From the NCBI GenBank assembly GCA_009923345.1, contig RFTR01000021.1, positions 1 to 16,935 on the forward strand: a stretch of DNA of 16,935 bases. Direction: 5' to 3'. The notes under the pieces were generated by a model, which was given only the letters and a program-made list of their open reading frames with translations, was not told the origin of the DNA and searched no databases. The position numbers and the translations under genes were made by a program. Every line of letters begins with the position of its first letter. Position 1 is the first letter of the stretch. Positions 6,175-14,187 of the stretch are shown piece after piece. This DNA is from Betaproteobacteria bacterium (GTDB lineage Bacteria > Pseudomonadota > Gammaproteobacteria > Burkholderiales > Burkholderiaceae_C).

Positions 6175-9100
6175 ATGTGGTTCACCAAAGTCAGCCTCAA
6201 AAACCCCGTCTTCGCGACGATGGTGATGCTTGCGTTTGTGGTGCTGGGCTTGTTCTCTTATCAACGTCTCAAGATCGACCAGTTTCCGAATATTGATTTG
6301 CCCGTCGTCGTCGTCAGCACCGAATATCCAGGTGCCTCTCCTGAAATTGTAGAGAGCGAGGTGACTAAAAAAGTGGAAGAAGCCGTCAATTCCATTGCCG
6401 GTATCAATGCACTCACGTCTCGCAGTTATGAAGGCGTTTCGGTGGTGGTGGTTGAGTTTGACCTCAAGATAGACGGCCGAAAAGGTGCCGATGACGTGCG
6501 CGAAAAAGTCGCGCTGATGCGCCCTACTTTGCGCGATGAAGTAAGAGACCCACGCATATTGCGCTTTGATCCTGCTAGCCGTGCGATTTGGTCTTTGGCT
6601 GTGCTGCCTGGTACTTCATCGCTATCGGCTGTTGAACTCACCAATTGGACGGATCAAATACTGAAAAAACGCCTACAAAATGTGTCGGGCGTGGGCGCTG
6701 TCAATATGGTGGGCGGCACTTTGCGAGAGATCAATATCTATCTCAATCCGCAAGCCATGGAATCGTTGGGCGTCTCCGCAGAACAAATCGCCAACGCCGT
6801 CGCGTCAGAAGCGAAAGACATGCCCGTAGGCTCTTTGCGTTCTTTGCAGCAAGACCGTGTGATCCAGATCGAAGGACGTATGTTGCGGCCTGAGATGTTT
6901 GGGCAAATCATCGTGGCGCGCAAAGCCACAACCCCTATTCGTCTTAGCCAAGTTGCCACTGTCAAAGACGGGGCACAAGAAGTCGAAAACTTGGCACTCT
7001 ACAACGGACAACGTACCTTACTTATCACGGTGCAAAAAGCATTAGATGAGAACACGATCGAAGTAGTCGACAACCTCAACAAAGCGGTTACCGCCATCAA
7101 GGCTGAATTACCCAAAGGGGTTGTTTTAGAGACGGTGCAGGATGGTTCGCGCCCGATTCGCGTGGGGGTTGAGAACGTCCGACGCACCCTGATTGAAGGC
7201 GCCTTACTCACCGTTTTGATCGTATTTTTATTTCTGAACTCATGGCGCTCGACCGTCATCACCGGGTTGACCTTACCCATCGCCATCATTGGCACATTTT
7301 TGTTCATGTATATGTTTGGTTTCACCATCAATATGGTGACCTTGATGGCGTTGTCGCTTTGCGTTGGCTTGCTGATTGATGACGCCATCGTGGTGCGCGA
7401 GAACATCGTGCGCCATGTGCAAATGGGCAAAGCCCCTTATGACGCAGCGATGGAAGGCACGCAAGAAATTGGCCTCGCGGTGCTAGCTACCACCTTCTCT
7501 ATCGTTGCTGTGTTTTTACCTATTGGCTTTATGGGCGGCGTCATTGGCAAGTTCTTCCACGAGTTTGGCTTAACCATTGTGGCTGCGGTATTGATTTCGA
7601 TGTTTGTGAGCTTCACCTTGGACCCTATGCTTTCGTCCATATGGCATGACCCCTCTATTGAAGTGCAGGGAAAAACACCTGCGGGTCAGATTAAAAAACC
7701 CAATTGGTATGACCGCACGATCTCTCCCGCCACCGCATGGTTTAACAAAAGCACACAGCGCTTAGAAGTGCTTTACCAAACCACGCTCCGTTGGTCTCTC
7801 AAACATAAACGCGCTACGCTAGGTTTGGCCGCAAGCATATTTATCACCAGCGTTTTCATGGTTCCATTGCTGGGAACAGAGTTTGTGCCCAAAGCAGATT
7901 TCTCAGAAACCTCGGTGAATTTTTATACGCCCGTAGGATCGTCGCTAGAGGCCACCGAGGCCAAAGCGCAGCAGGTAGAACAAATCATTCGAGAGTTTCC
8001 GGAAGTGCGTTACACCTTGGCCACTATCAACACTGGCAACGCTAACGGAAAAATTTATGCCAGCGTTTACATCCGTTTGGTTGATCGCAAACTACGCCAA
8101 CGCAGCATGGATGAAATGACGTCCCTTTTGCGTAATCGATTGCAACGCGTTCCTGGCATCACCGTGACCCATGCAGGTTTGTTAGATACCGTTGGTGGCA
8201 ATAAGCAAATTGAGTTCTCTTTATTGGGACCCGATTTGCGCGAACTTGAACGCCTTGCCCAACAAGTCATGGTCAAAGTGCGACCTATTCCAGGTTTGGT
8301 CGATCTTGACTCCAGCGTGAAACCCAACAAGCCCACGGTGCAAGTCGCCCTTCAACGCGAGGCCGCGAGCGATCTTGGACTCACGCTTGGCAATATTGGT
8401 AACCAATTACGCATCTTGGTGGAAGGCAAAACCGTCACCAATTGGCTAGCCCCTGACGACCAAACCTACAACGTCAACGTACGTTTGGCCCCTGGTGCAC
8501 GCGACAACATCCCAGACATTGAACGCCTGCCATTTGTCGTGGGAACGGCGCCAGACGGAACGCCCCGCGTGGCGCGTTTGAACCAGTTTGCCCATGTTGT
8601 CGAAGGCACTGGACCCAACCAAATTAACCGCCGTAATTTGATGCGTGAAGTCGCCATCAACGCCAATGTCTTCAACCGCTCTGCGGGTGAAGTATCTGGC
8701 GATATCAAAAAAATTATGGAAGAGATGGTGTTGCCACCTGGTTACCGCTACCAATTCAGCGGCTCCACAAAAAGTATGAAAGAGTCGTTTGACTACGCCC
8801 TGTCTGCTTTGGTGCTGGCCATTGTGTTCATTTATATGATTTTGGCGAGCCAATTCAAAAGCTTTTTACAACCGTTGGCACTGATGACGGCCTTGCCCTT
8901 GACATTGATTGGTGTGGTCTTGGCCTTGCTGATGTTTGGGTCTGCCGTATCTATGTTCTCAGTCATTGGCATGGTGATGCTGATGGGATTGGTCACTAAA
9001 AATGCGATTTTGTTGGTTGACTTTGCCATTCGTTCGCGCGAAGACAAAGTTCGAGCGGACGGCAGTGTTCAAAAAGGCCTGCCCCGTGAAGAGGCGCTTT

Positions 9101-9348
9101 TATTAGCAGCACAGGTGCGTTTGCGCCCCATTTTGATGACCACCTTGGCCATGATTTTTGGCATGATCCCTTTGGCGTTTGCTATGACGGAAGGGTCTGA
9201 GCAACGGGCACCTATGGGTCAGGCTGTGATTGGAGGGGTGATCACTTCTTCCTTGTTGACCTTGGTAGTCGTCCCCGTGGTGTATTGCTACCTTGATGAT
9301 TTTGCCAATTGGATTCGCCGCAAATGGCATGCCCCCAAGCTTACCTAA
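6175..9348 (+). CDS. RND-family multidrug efflux transporter (HAE-1/AcrB type)
   Basis: 1057 residues, the usual size for proton-driven drug pumps (AcrB has 1049). The inner-membrane subunit exports drugs or other amphiphilic compounds through the adaptor and an outer-membrane channel. Signs are the N-terminal helix NPVFATMVMLAFVVLGLFSY, two large periplasmic loops after TM1 and TM7, and TM4 with GLLIDDAIVVRENI. Its D402 and D403 match the AcrB proton-relay Asp pair (407/408). TM10 contains GLVTKNAILLVDFA, whose K942 matches AcrB K940. These residues indicate a working proton pathway and favour HAE-1 over the metal-exporting CusA group. The duplicated layout is intact with no frameshift. Start at ATG 6175 without an obvious ribosome site, perhaps coupled to the adaptor. 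No channel gene follows directly; a TolC homologue lies 1.1 kb on. Confidence 0.97.
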   Translation: MWFTKVSLKNPVFATMVMLAFVVLGLFSYQRLKIDQFPNIDLPVVVVSTEYPGASPEIVESEVTKKVEEAVNSIAGINALTSRSYEGVSVVVVEFDLKIDGRKGADDVREKVALMRPTLRDEVRDPRILRFDPASRAIWSLAVLPGTSSLSAVELTNWTDQILKKRLQNVSGVGAVNMVGGTLREINIYLNPQAMESLGVSAEQIANAVASEAKDMPVGSLRSLQQDRVIQIEGRMLRPEMFGQIIVARKATTPIRLSQVATVKDGAQEVENLALYNGQRTLLITVQKALDENTIEVVDNLNKAVTAIKAELPKGVVLETVQDGSRPIRVGVENVRRTLIEGALLTVLIVFLFLNSWRSTVITGLTLPIAIIGTFLFMYMFGFTINMVTLMALSLCVGLLIDDAIVVRENIVRHVQMGKAPYDAAMEGTQEIGLAVLATTFSIVAVFLPIGFMGGVIGKFFHEFGLTIVAAVLISMFVSFTLDPMLSSIWHDPSIEVQGKTPAGQIKKPNWYDRTISPATAWFNKSTQRLEVLYQTTLRWSLKHKRATLGLAASIFITSVFMVPLLGTEFVPKADFSETSVNFYTPVGSSLEATEAKAQQVEQIIREFPEVRYTLATINTGNANGKIYASVYIRLVDRKLRQRSMDEMTSLLRNRLQRVPGITVTHAGLLDTVGGNKQIEFSLLGPDLRELERLAQQVMVKVRPIPGLVDLDSSVKPNKPTVQVALQREAASDLGLTLGNIGNQLRILVEGKTVTNWLAPDDQTYNVNVRLAPGARDNIPDIERLPFVVGTAPDGTPRVARLNQFAHVVEGTGPNQINRRNLMREVAINANVFNRSAGEVSGDIKKIMEEMVLPPGYRYQFSGSTKSMKESFDYALSALVLAIVFIYMILASQFKSFLQPLALMTALPLTLIGVVLALLMFGSAVSMFSVIGMVMLMGLVTKNAILLVDFAIRSREDKVRADGSVQKGLPREEALLLAAQVRLRPILMTTLAMIFGMIPLAFAMTEGSEQRAPMGQAVIGGVITSSLLTLVVVPVVYCYLDDFANWIRRKWHAPKLT

Positions 9349-9400
9349 CCCGTGAGTAAGCGCCCGTTAAAATTTTATGTATTCAACCTACCTAGTCCCC

Positions 9401-9404
9401 GGAG
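9401..9404 (+). promoter_or_regulatory. Ribosome-binding site deciding the start of the PCMT-like gene
   Basis: GGAG lies 7 bases before the ATG at 9412. It supports that start over an in-frame GTG at 9352, which would add 20 residues (beginning SKRPLKFYV) with no family resemblance. Confidence 0.6.
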
Positions 9405-9411
9405 TCACGCG

Positions 9412-10068
9412 ATGAACGCTTTAGAACAAGCACGCTTCAATATGGTCGAACAACAAATTCGTCCTTGGCAGGTTTTAGACCCTGCTGTTTTACACACGCT
9501 ACAACACATTGCGCGCGAACTGTTTGTTCCTGCCGCCTACCAAGCGCTGGCCTACACAGATATTGAAATTCCATTGGGCCATGGACAAGCCATGGTGGCG
9601 CCTCGCATCGACGCGCGACTTATGCACGATGTAGCGCTCAAGCCTACGGACAAAGTTTTAGAGATTGGAACGGGCAGCGGTTACCTTACTGCATTACTGG
9701 CCGACCGCTCGCACCATGTGGTGAGTCTAGAAATTAACCCTGAACTCCACGCCAAAGCCTGTGCGAATTTGCAAAGTGCTGGAATCTCCAATGTAGATTT
9801 ACGCATGGCTGATGGCTATGCAGGAGCATCAGACGCAGGTCCGTTTGATGCGATTGTTTTGGGCGGGTCGGTGTATGAAGTTCCGCAAGTATTGCTGGAT
9901 CAACTCAAGGTGGGTGGTCGATTGATCGCCATCGTTGGCGAAGAGCCTGTGATGCAAGCTACTTTGCATATACGTACTAGTGCTAGCGCTTGGGATCACA
10001 AAGCACTGTGGGACACCACTGCACCACGTTTGCTAGGTTTCAAGCAACCCAGTCGCTTCACTTTCTAA
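9412..10068 (+). CDS. PCMT-family (protein-L-isoaspartate O-methyltransferase-like) SAM methyltransferase
   Basis: 218 residues. The fold is that of protein-L-isoaspartyl methyltransferase: an N-terminal cap (LEQARFNMVEQQIRPW), then IPLGHGQAMVAP (53-64), then the SAM-binding motif KVLEIGTGSGYLTALL (81-96) and the acidic strand-2 end SLEINPEL. True Pcm enzymes read GHGQTIS-QP at the substrate site, and the Thr/Ser there helps catalysis. Here it is Ala-Met-Val, so isoaspartate repair activity is doubtful even though the SAM site looks intact. From memory, such divergent Pcm-like proteins with GQAM or GQVM are common next to tolC in Betaproteobacteria. It follows the RND gene by 63 bp and precedes a rhodanese by 9 bp. 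Its place between the pump genes and tolC is constant-looking, but its substrate is unknown. Confidence 0.85.
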   Translation: MNALEQARFNMVEQQIRPWQVLDPAVLHTLQHIARELFVPAAYQALAYTDIEIPLGHGQAMVAPRIDARLMHDVALKPTDKVLEIGTGSGYLTALLADRSHHVVSLEINPELHAKACANLQSAGISNVDLRMADGYAGASDAGPFDAIVLGGSVYEVPQVLLDQLKVGGRLIAIVGEEPVMQATLHIRTSASAWDHKALWDTTAPRLLGFKQPSRFTF

Positions 10069-10077
10069 GTCTTACCA

Positions 10078-10419
10078 ATGATTGACCAAATTCAACCCTC
10101 TCAACTGCCTGATTGGATCAGCAGCAAATCTGCAAGCGGTAACACCGTTGTATTGGATGTACGCGAACCCTATGAGGTGCAAACTGCTTGCGTGACTGCA
10201 AATGGATTTGAGCTTGTCACTCTGCCTATGGGGTCTATCGTTGAGAAGTTGTCTGAATTAGACAAAGACCGTCCTATTGCGTGTCTGTGTCACCACGGTA
10301 GTCGCAGTATGCAAGTGGCCGCTTATCTGTCTAGCCAAGGTTTTACACATCTCGCCAACATAGAAGGTGGTATTCACGCATGGTCTTCGCAAGTGGACCC
10401 CAATGTGCCTACGTATTGA
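10078..10419 (+). CDS. Single-domain rhodanese-like sulfurtransferase
   Basis: 113 residues forming one rhodanese domain. Conserved parts are VVLDVREPYE (24-33), the strand-turn before LPMGS (49-53), and the active-site loop CHHGSRS (71-77) with catalytic C71. The loop has the CxxGxRS form of GlpE-like or PspE-like sulfurtransferases. A domain-closing GGIHAWS (97-103) follows. Such proteins carry a persulfide on the catalytic Cys and pass sulfur to acceptors; no signal peptide is visible, so it is cytoplasmic. A second cysteine (C69) lies two residues before the active one. It sits 9 bp after the PCMT-like gene and 16 bp before tolC, so it is in the same transcript. The physiological acceptor cannot be read from the sequence. 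Confidence 0.92.
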   Translation: MIDQIQPSQLPDWISSKSASGNTVVLDVREPYEVQTACVTANGFELVTLPMGSIVEKLSELDKDRPIACLCHHGSRSMQVAAYLSSQGFTHLANIEGGIHAWSSQVDPNVPTY

Positions 10420-10435
10420 TTTTTGAAAGCATCGC

Positions 10436-11806
10436 ATGAAGATTTCTCGCAACTTATTTAGCCCGCTTCCTATCGCTCTAGCGGTTGTGTTGTCGTTTTC
10501 TTCTCAGGTGCGTGCCCAAAGCTTGGTTACTCTCTATGAGATAGCCCGTGAGTACGATGCGTCTTTTATTTCTGCCAAAGCGCAATATGAGGCTAATTTA
10601 GCCAAGGCCAACCAGACACTTGGTGGCATATTGCCTAATATTTCTCTGGGCTCTACTGCTACAAGAACAAACGCAACCGTTTCCTACGACAAAGCACCTA
10701 GCTCAAATGGAGAAAACACTTTCGGTGTTTATTCAGCCAACGTGACGATGACGCAACCCCTTTATCGTCCTGCTGTTTGGGCTACTTACAAACAAGGCGG
10801 TCGTCAGTTGCTACTTGCAACTGCACAATTTGAAGCCGCAGAACAAGAACTCCTCGTGCGGGTTACGCAAACCTATTTTGATTTACTGTCCAGCCAAGAC
10901 AGTCTTGAATTTGTAAGAGCGCAAAAAAGAGCTGTAGCCGAGCAACTTGCCTCGGCCAAACGTAATTTTGAAGTGGGGACAGCCACCATTACTGGCGTTC
11001 GCGATGCCCAAGCGCGTTATGACCTCACGCACGCGCAAGAAATTTCCGCTGAAAACGATGTGCGCATCAAATTACTTGCTCTTGGTTTGGCAGTTGGCAG
11101 AACAGATATCAAGGCTAAGCCATTGCGCGACAACTCCAAATTGATTGATCCGCCCAAAGACCCTATGGAGACTTGGGTGTCTAGATCTGAGTCTATGAGT
11201 CCAATTGTTCGGCAAGCTGAGTTGGCACTTGATGTTGCCAAATTAGAGGTTGACAAAGCTTCTGCTGGGCACTTACCCACATTGGACGGCTCTATTGTGT
11301 ACGGTGGAACTCGCAATTTTGGAGGTACGTCATCGTCACCCCTTGGTACGACAGCTACAACCTCTAGTAACCACATATTGAACCCATCTGCAAGTCTCAC
11401 GCTCAGCGTTCCACTTTTTGCTGGACTGACCACCCAATATCGGATTCGAGAAACAAAAGCCTTGGAGCAAAAGGCATTGGCCGACTTGGACAATGCAAAG
11501 CGCACCGTGGCTCAAAATACGCGCTCCGCTTATCTTGGCTTGATTGCTGGGTTAAGCCAAGTCAAAGCCTACGAAGCAGCGGAAGCTTCCACGCAAAGCG
11601 CCTTAGATGCCAACAAACTGGGCTACTCTGTAGGTGTGAACATCAATATCGATGTCTTGAACTCGCAAAGCCAGCTCTATCAAACCAAACGTGATTTGGC
11701 CAAAGCACGTTATGACGTTTTAGTGGGCACCTTGAAGTTAAGGCAAGCTACAGGCACCTTGACGCCTCAAGATTTAGAGCCCATCAACCAACTACTTGCG
11801 CCTTGA
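10436..11806 (+). CDS. tolC: TolC-family outer-membrane efflux channel
   Basis: 456 residues. A signal peptide ends near QVRA (about residue 27). After it comes the internally duplicated outer-membrane-factor layout. The first half has LVTLYEIAREYDASFISAKA at its start and long alpha-helical stretches rich in Ala, Gln and Glu. The second half repeats the pattern from about residue 250 (IVRQAELALDVAKLEVDKA), with NPSASLTLSVPLFAGLTTQYR marking the second beta-strand region. The protein forms a trimeric channel from the outer membrane into the periplasm, used by RND pumps and type I secretion. Its position downstream of the adaptor and RND genes makes it the likely partner of that pump, though it may also serve others in the cell. 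The TGA stop directly touches the opposing stop of waaA. Confidence 0.95.
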   Translation: MKISRNLFSPLPIALAVVLSFSSQVRAQSLVTLYEIAREYDASFISAKAQYEANLAKANQTLGGILPNISLGSTATRTNATVSYDKAPSSNGENTFGVYSANVTMTQPLYRPAVWATYKQGGRQLLLATAQFEAAEQELLVRVTQTYFDLLSSQDSLEFVRAQKRAVAEQLASAKRNFEVGTATITGVRDAQARYDLTHAQEISAENDVRIKLLALGLAVGRTDIKAKPLRDNSKLIDPPKDPMETWVSRSESMSPIVRQAELALDVAKLEVDKASAGHLPTLDGSIVYGGTRNFGGTSSSPLGTTATTSSNHILNPSASLTLSVPLFAGLTTQYRIRETKALEQKALADLDNAKRTVAQNTRSAYLGLIAGLSQVKAYEAAEASTQSALDANKLGYSVGVNINIDVLNSQSQLYQTKRDLAKARYDVLVGTLKLRQATGTLTPQDLEPINQLLAP

Positions 11807-13126
11807 TCAGCCTTGCAAATAAGGCTTCAAAGCTTGAACGGTGCGTTGGGTAGCACCTTTGTTCTTTTGCGTGAAGGCTAAGCAAGCTGATACGTAGCTG
11901 TTTTCATCAGGACCTGAGCACACCAATTGCAATGCAGAAGTCACCGCTTGTGCCATGTCTTGCACACGAATGGCTGCATCAGCGTCTAGTGCCAACTCTG
12001 CCGCCTCTGCAAAATTAAAAGTATGCGGTCCCATGATCACTGGACACCCACAGGCAGTAGCCTCAATCAGGTTTTGGCCTCCGAGGCTCATAAAACTGCC
12101 ACCCAATAACGCCACATCAGCGAGGCCGAAATAAAGTGACATCTCGCCCATAGAGTCACCCAGCCAAACGGTATCTAAATTTTCTTCAACTATTGGGTCT
12201 GGGCCATCGAGCCATTCACTGCGACGAGAAAGTTTCCAACCGCGGTTCACAATCGTTTGTGCTACTTCTTCAAAACGTTGGGGGTGTCTTGGCACCACTA
12301 ACCAATGCACCGCATGCACGTGCTCTTGGCCGTCGGTTGGGTTTTCTTTCAAAGCTTGCAGTGCGTCAAGCCACAAGTCTTCTTCGCCTTCGCGTGAACT
12401 GGCCAATAAAACAACGGGTCGGGTGAAATTTTTACTCCACAGCAAAGCTTGCGCCAATAAAACAGAATTAGGTTGGGCGTCGAATTTCACATTGCCCACT
12501 ACTTCCATCACGGGCGCACCTAAGCGCTCTAACCGCTTGGCGTCGTCAGGCGTTTGGGCCCAGACGCCATTGAGCCCCGCATAAGCGGGGCGAGACAACC
12601 ATGCGAGACGTTGTGCACTTAGCATGCTTTTCTCGCTCATGCGGGCGTTGACTAACACCATGGGGATATGGGCGTGTTGGCATTGCGCGACCCAGTTCGG
12701 CCATACCTCCGTCTCCAGCACTACCGCCAAGTTTGGTTGGAAATGCTGCAGAAATTTTTGCACGATGGCTGGCGTATCCCACGGCTGCCAAACTTGTGCA
12801 TCGCCTTCTTTCAATAGCGTTGCACCCAATGCACGACCTGTGGCAGTGCCATGGGTCAAAATAATACGAACGTCGGGATATTCAGAACGCAAGGCTTCCA
12901 GCAAGACTTCTGCAGCACGTGTTTCGCCAAGCGATACAGCATGTAACCAAATACAAGTTTTAGACGATTTTTCTGGATGGCTTGCTGTATGGAATGAACA
13001 CGCATAAATTCCAAAACGCTCTTCGATATGCTCTAAGTAGCCAGGCTCTTTCAAGCCACGTCTGCGTAACTTGCTGCGTAACAAAGGCTGTATGGCCCAC
13101 ATCAACCAAGAGTACACGCTCTGCAT
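11807..13126 (-). CDS. waaA: 3-deoxy-D-manno-octulosonic acid (Kdo) transferase
   Basis: 439 residues from the ATG at 13126. The enzyme transfers Kdo from CMP-Kdo to lipid IVA at the inner membrane, the first inner-core step of LPS. An N-terminal membrane anchor (SVYSWLMWAIQPLLRSKLRRRG) is followed by the GT30 domain. It contains WLHAVSLGETRAA, with E69 matching the catalytic Glu, then VLETEVWPNW, VNARMSEKS, GNVKFD, LLASSREGEE, VPRHPQRF, and GGSFMSLGGQNLIEA near the CMP site. I chose ATG 13126 because its A is the last base of the waaC stop (TGATG). A GTG just before it (13129) has AGGAG eight bases upstream and is a close alternative. In-frame starts at 13147 or 13156 would lie inside waaC. 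E. coli WaaA has 425 residues, so the size fits. Confidence 0.96.
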   Translation of the reverse strand: MQSVYSWLMWAIQPLLRSKLRRRGLKEPGYLEHIEERFGIYACSFHTASHPEKSSKTCIWLHAVSLGETRAAEVLLEALRSEYPDVRIILTHGTATGRALGATLLKEGDAQVWQPWDTPAIVQKFLQHFQPNLAVVLETEVWPNWVAQCQHAHIPMVLVNARMSEKSMLSAQRLAWLSRPAYAGLNGVWAQTPDDAKRLERLGAPVMEVVGNVKFDAQPNSVLLAQALLWSKNFTRPVVLLASSREGEEDLWLDALQALKENPTDGQEHVHAVHWLVVPRHPQRFEEVAQTIVNRGWKLSRRSEWLDGPDPIVEENLDTVWLGDSMGEMSLYFGLADVALLGGSFMSLGGQNLIEATACGCPVIMGPHTFNFAEAAELALDADAAIRVQDMAQAVTSALQLVCSGPDENSYVSACLAFTQKNKGATQRTVQALKPYLQG

Positions 13127-14187
13127 CACGCTGTGCACTCCTGCCATAAAGACCAAACAGCGTCTACTGTGGGAGTGGGAAAGTCAACCACACTACGCTG
13201 GCGCATAGTCTCGTTGGCACTGCCAATTGGCCCTGTGCGCCATGCGGTATCAAAGTTATAAATCTGCACATGCGGCAAATTCAAGGCCACAGCAATATGG
13301 CTTAAACCGCTATCGACTCCTATCACCCCCGATGTGCAAGCCATGGCTTGCATCAAATTATCTATCGACATACGAGGCCACACGATGGCGCTGGGGACCA
13401 TTTCTGCCATCGCGACACAACGCAAACGCTCTTCTTCATTTCCGTGTGGCAAGGCGATTTGGTAGCCCGCATTGAATAAGCGTAAACCCAGCTCATGCCA
13501 GCTTGCGAGAGGCCACTCTTTGTCTGCACGGGAGGTGCCGTGGACAAACACCACTAATTTTTTATCTGTATGTGCATACGTTTTGTTTTTATGTGTTGCG
13601 TCTTGCGATGCTTGCAAACTATCGATCGCTTGGATGGTTTGCGAAGGATTTAAACCATATTGCAGTTGAGAAGGCATTTGATAATTCAGAGCCTTAGCGC
13701 AGAGTAAGCGTCCACGCGTTATCGCATGGACATGCGGTTCTAAATCAATCGCCATGTTTGCCACCCAACGCGTAGGACGCTCATAGGCGGAACCTTCGGT
13801 TGCATTTGCCATAGCGTAACGCTTACCCTTGTTTGATGTACGCGCTAACCAAGAGACCAATGCGGACTTGGTTAATCCTTGTAGATCAATGATGGCGTCG
13901 TAGCGTTCTAGATGTAACTCAGCCAAGAAAGCGATCCAAGCCAAACGTGTATCTTGAGACAACATATTTTTTCGCCAATGGCGAAGGTCACAAGCAATCA
14001 CACGATGCACAGCTGAACACGCTTTAACAATAGGCGCAAAACTGGGTTCGACTACCCAATCAATTTGCGCATTCGGGAAATGGGCCTGTAGATCCATAGC
14101 AGCCGGCAAGGTATGTACCACATCGCCTAAGGACGAAAGCTTCACCACCAAAACCCGATGGGGCGCAGTGACAAACTCAACCTTCAA
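13126..14187 (-). CDS. waaC: Lipopolysaccharide heptosyltransferase I
   Basis: 353 residues, GT9 family. It adds the first L-glycero-D-manno-heptose from ADP-heptose to Kdo2-lipid A on the cytoplasmic face of the inner membrane. The N-terminus reads RVLVVKLSSLGDVVHTLPA (11-29), where D22 matches catalytic D13 of E. coli WaaC. DLQGLTKSALVSW follows, then HGTSRADKEWP and GVDSGLSHIAVALNLP, the ADP-heptose-binding part of the C-terminal half. The start is TTG at 14187: it overlaps the preceding stop as TTGA and has AAGAGG (14195-14200) seven bases upstream, and the first in-frame ATG would fall past the catalytic motif. The protein is about 30 residues longer than E. coli WaaC, partly from the N-terminal ten. 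It is translationally coupled to both neighbours. Confidence 0.95.
   Translation of the reverse strand: MKVEFVTAPHRVLVVKLSSLGDVVHTLPAAMDLQAHFPNAQIDWVVEPSFAPIVKACSAVHRVIACDLRHWRKNMLSQDTRLAWIAFLAELHLERYDAIIDLQGLTKSALVSWLARTSNKGKRYAMANATEGSAYERPTRWVANMAIDLEPHVHAITRGRLLCAKALNYQMPSQLQYGLNPSQTIQAIDSLQASQDATHKNKTYAHTDKKLVVFVHGTSRADKEWPLASWHELGLRLFNAGYQIALPHGNEEERLRCVAMAEMVPSAIVWPRMSIDNLMQAMACTSGVIGVDSGLSHIAVALNLPHVQIYNFDTAWRTGPIGSANETMRQRSVVDFPTPTVDAVWSLWQECTA

Noticed and set aside
9339..9376. Inverted repeat GCTTAC/GTAAGC around the RND stop codon followed by TTTT, as a terminator
   Set aside because: The stem is only six pairs with an 11-base loop, and the short T-run begins 11 bases after the stem, so it does not fit an intrinsic terminator.
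9352..9411. GTG-initiated extension of the PCMT-like gene
   Set aside because: The extra 20 residues have no family resemblance, while ATG 9412 has GGAG seven bases upstream and begins with the family N-terminus.
13127..13156. Upstream starts adding up to ten residues to WaaA
   Set aside because: They would begin within waaC; the TGATG overlap at 13124-13128 gives a start that matches the normal family N-terminus.
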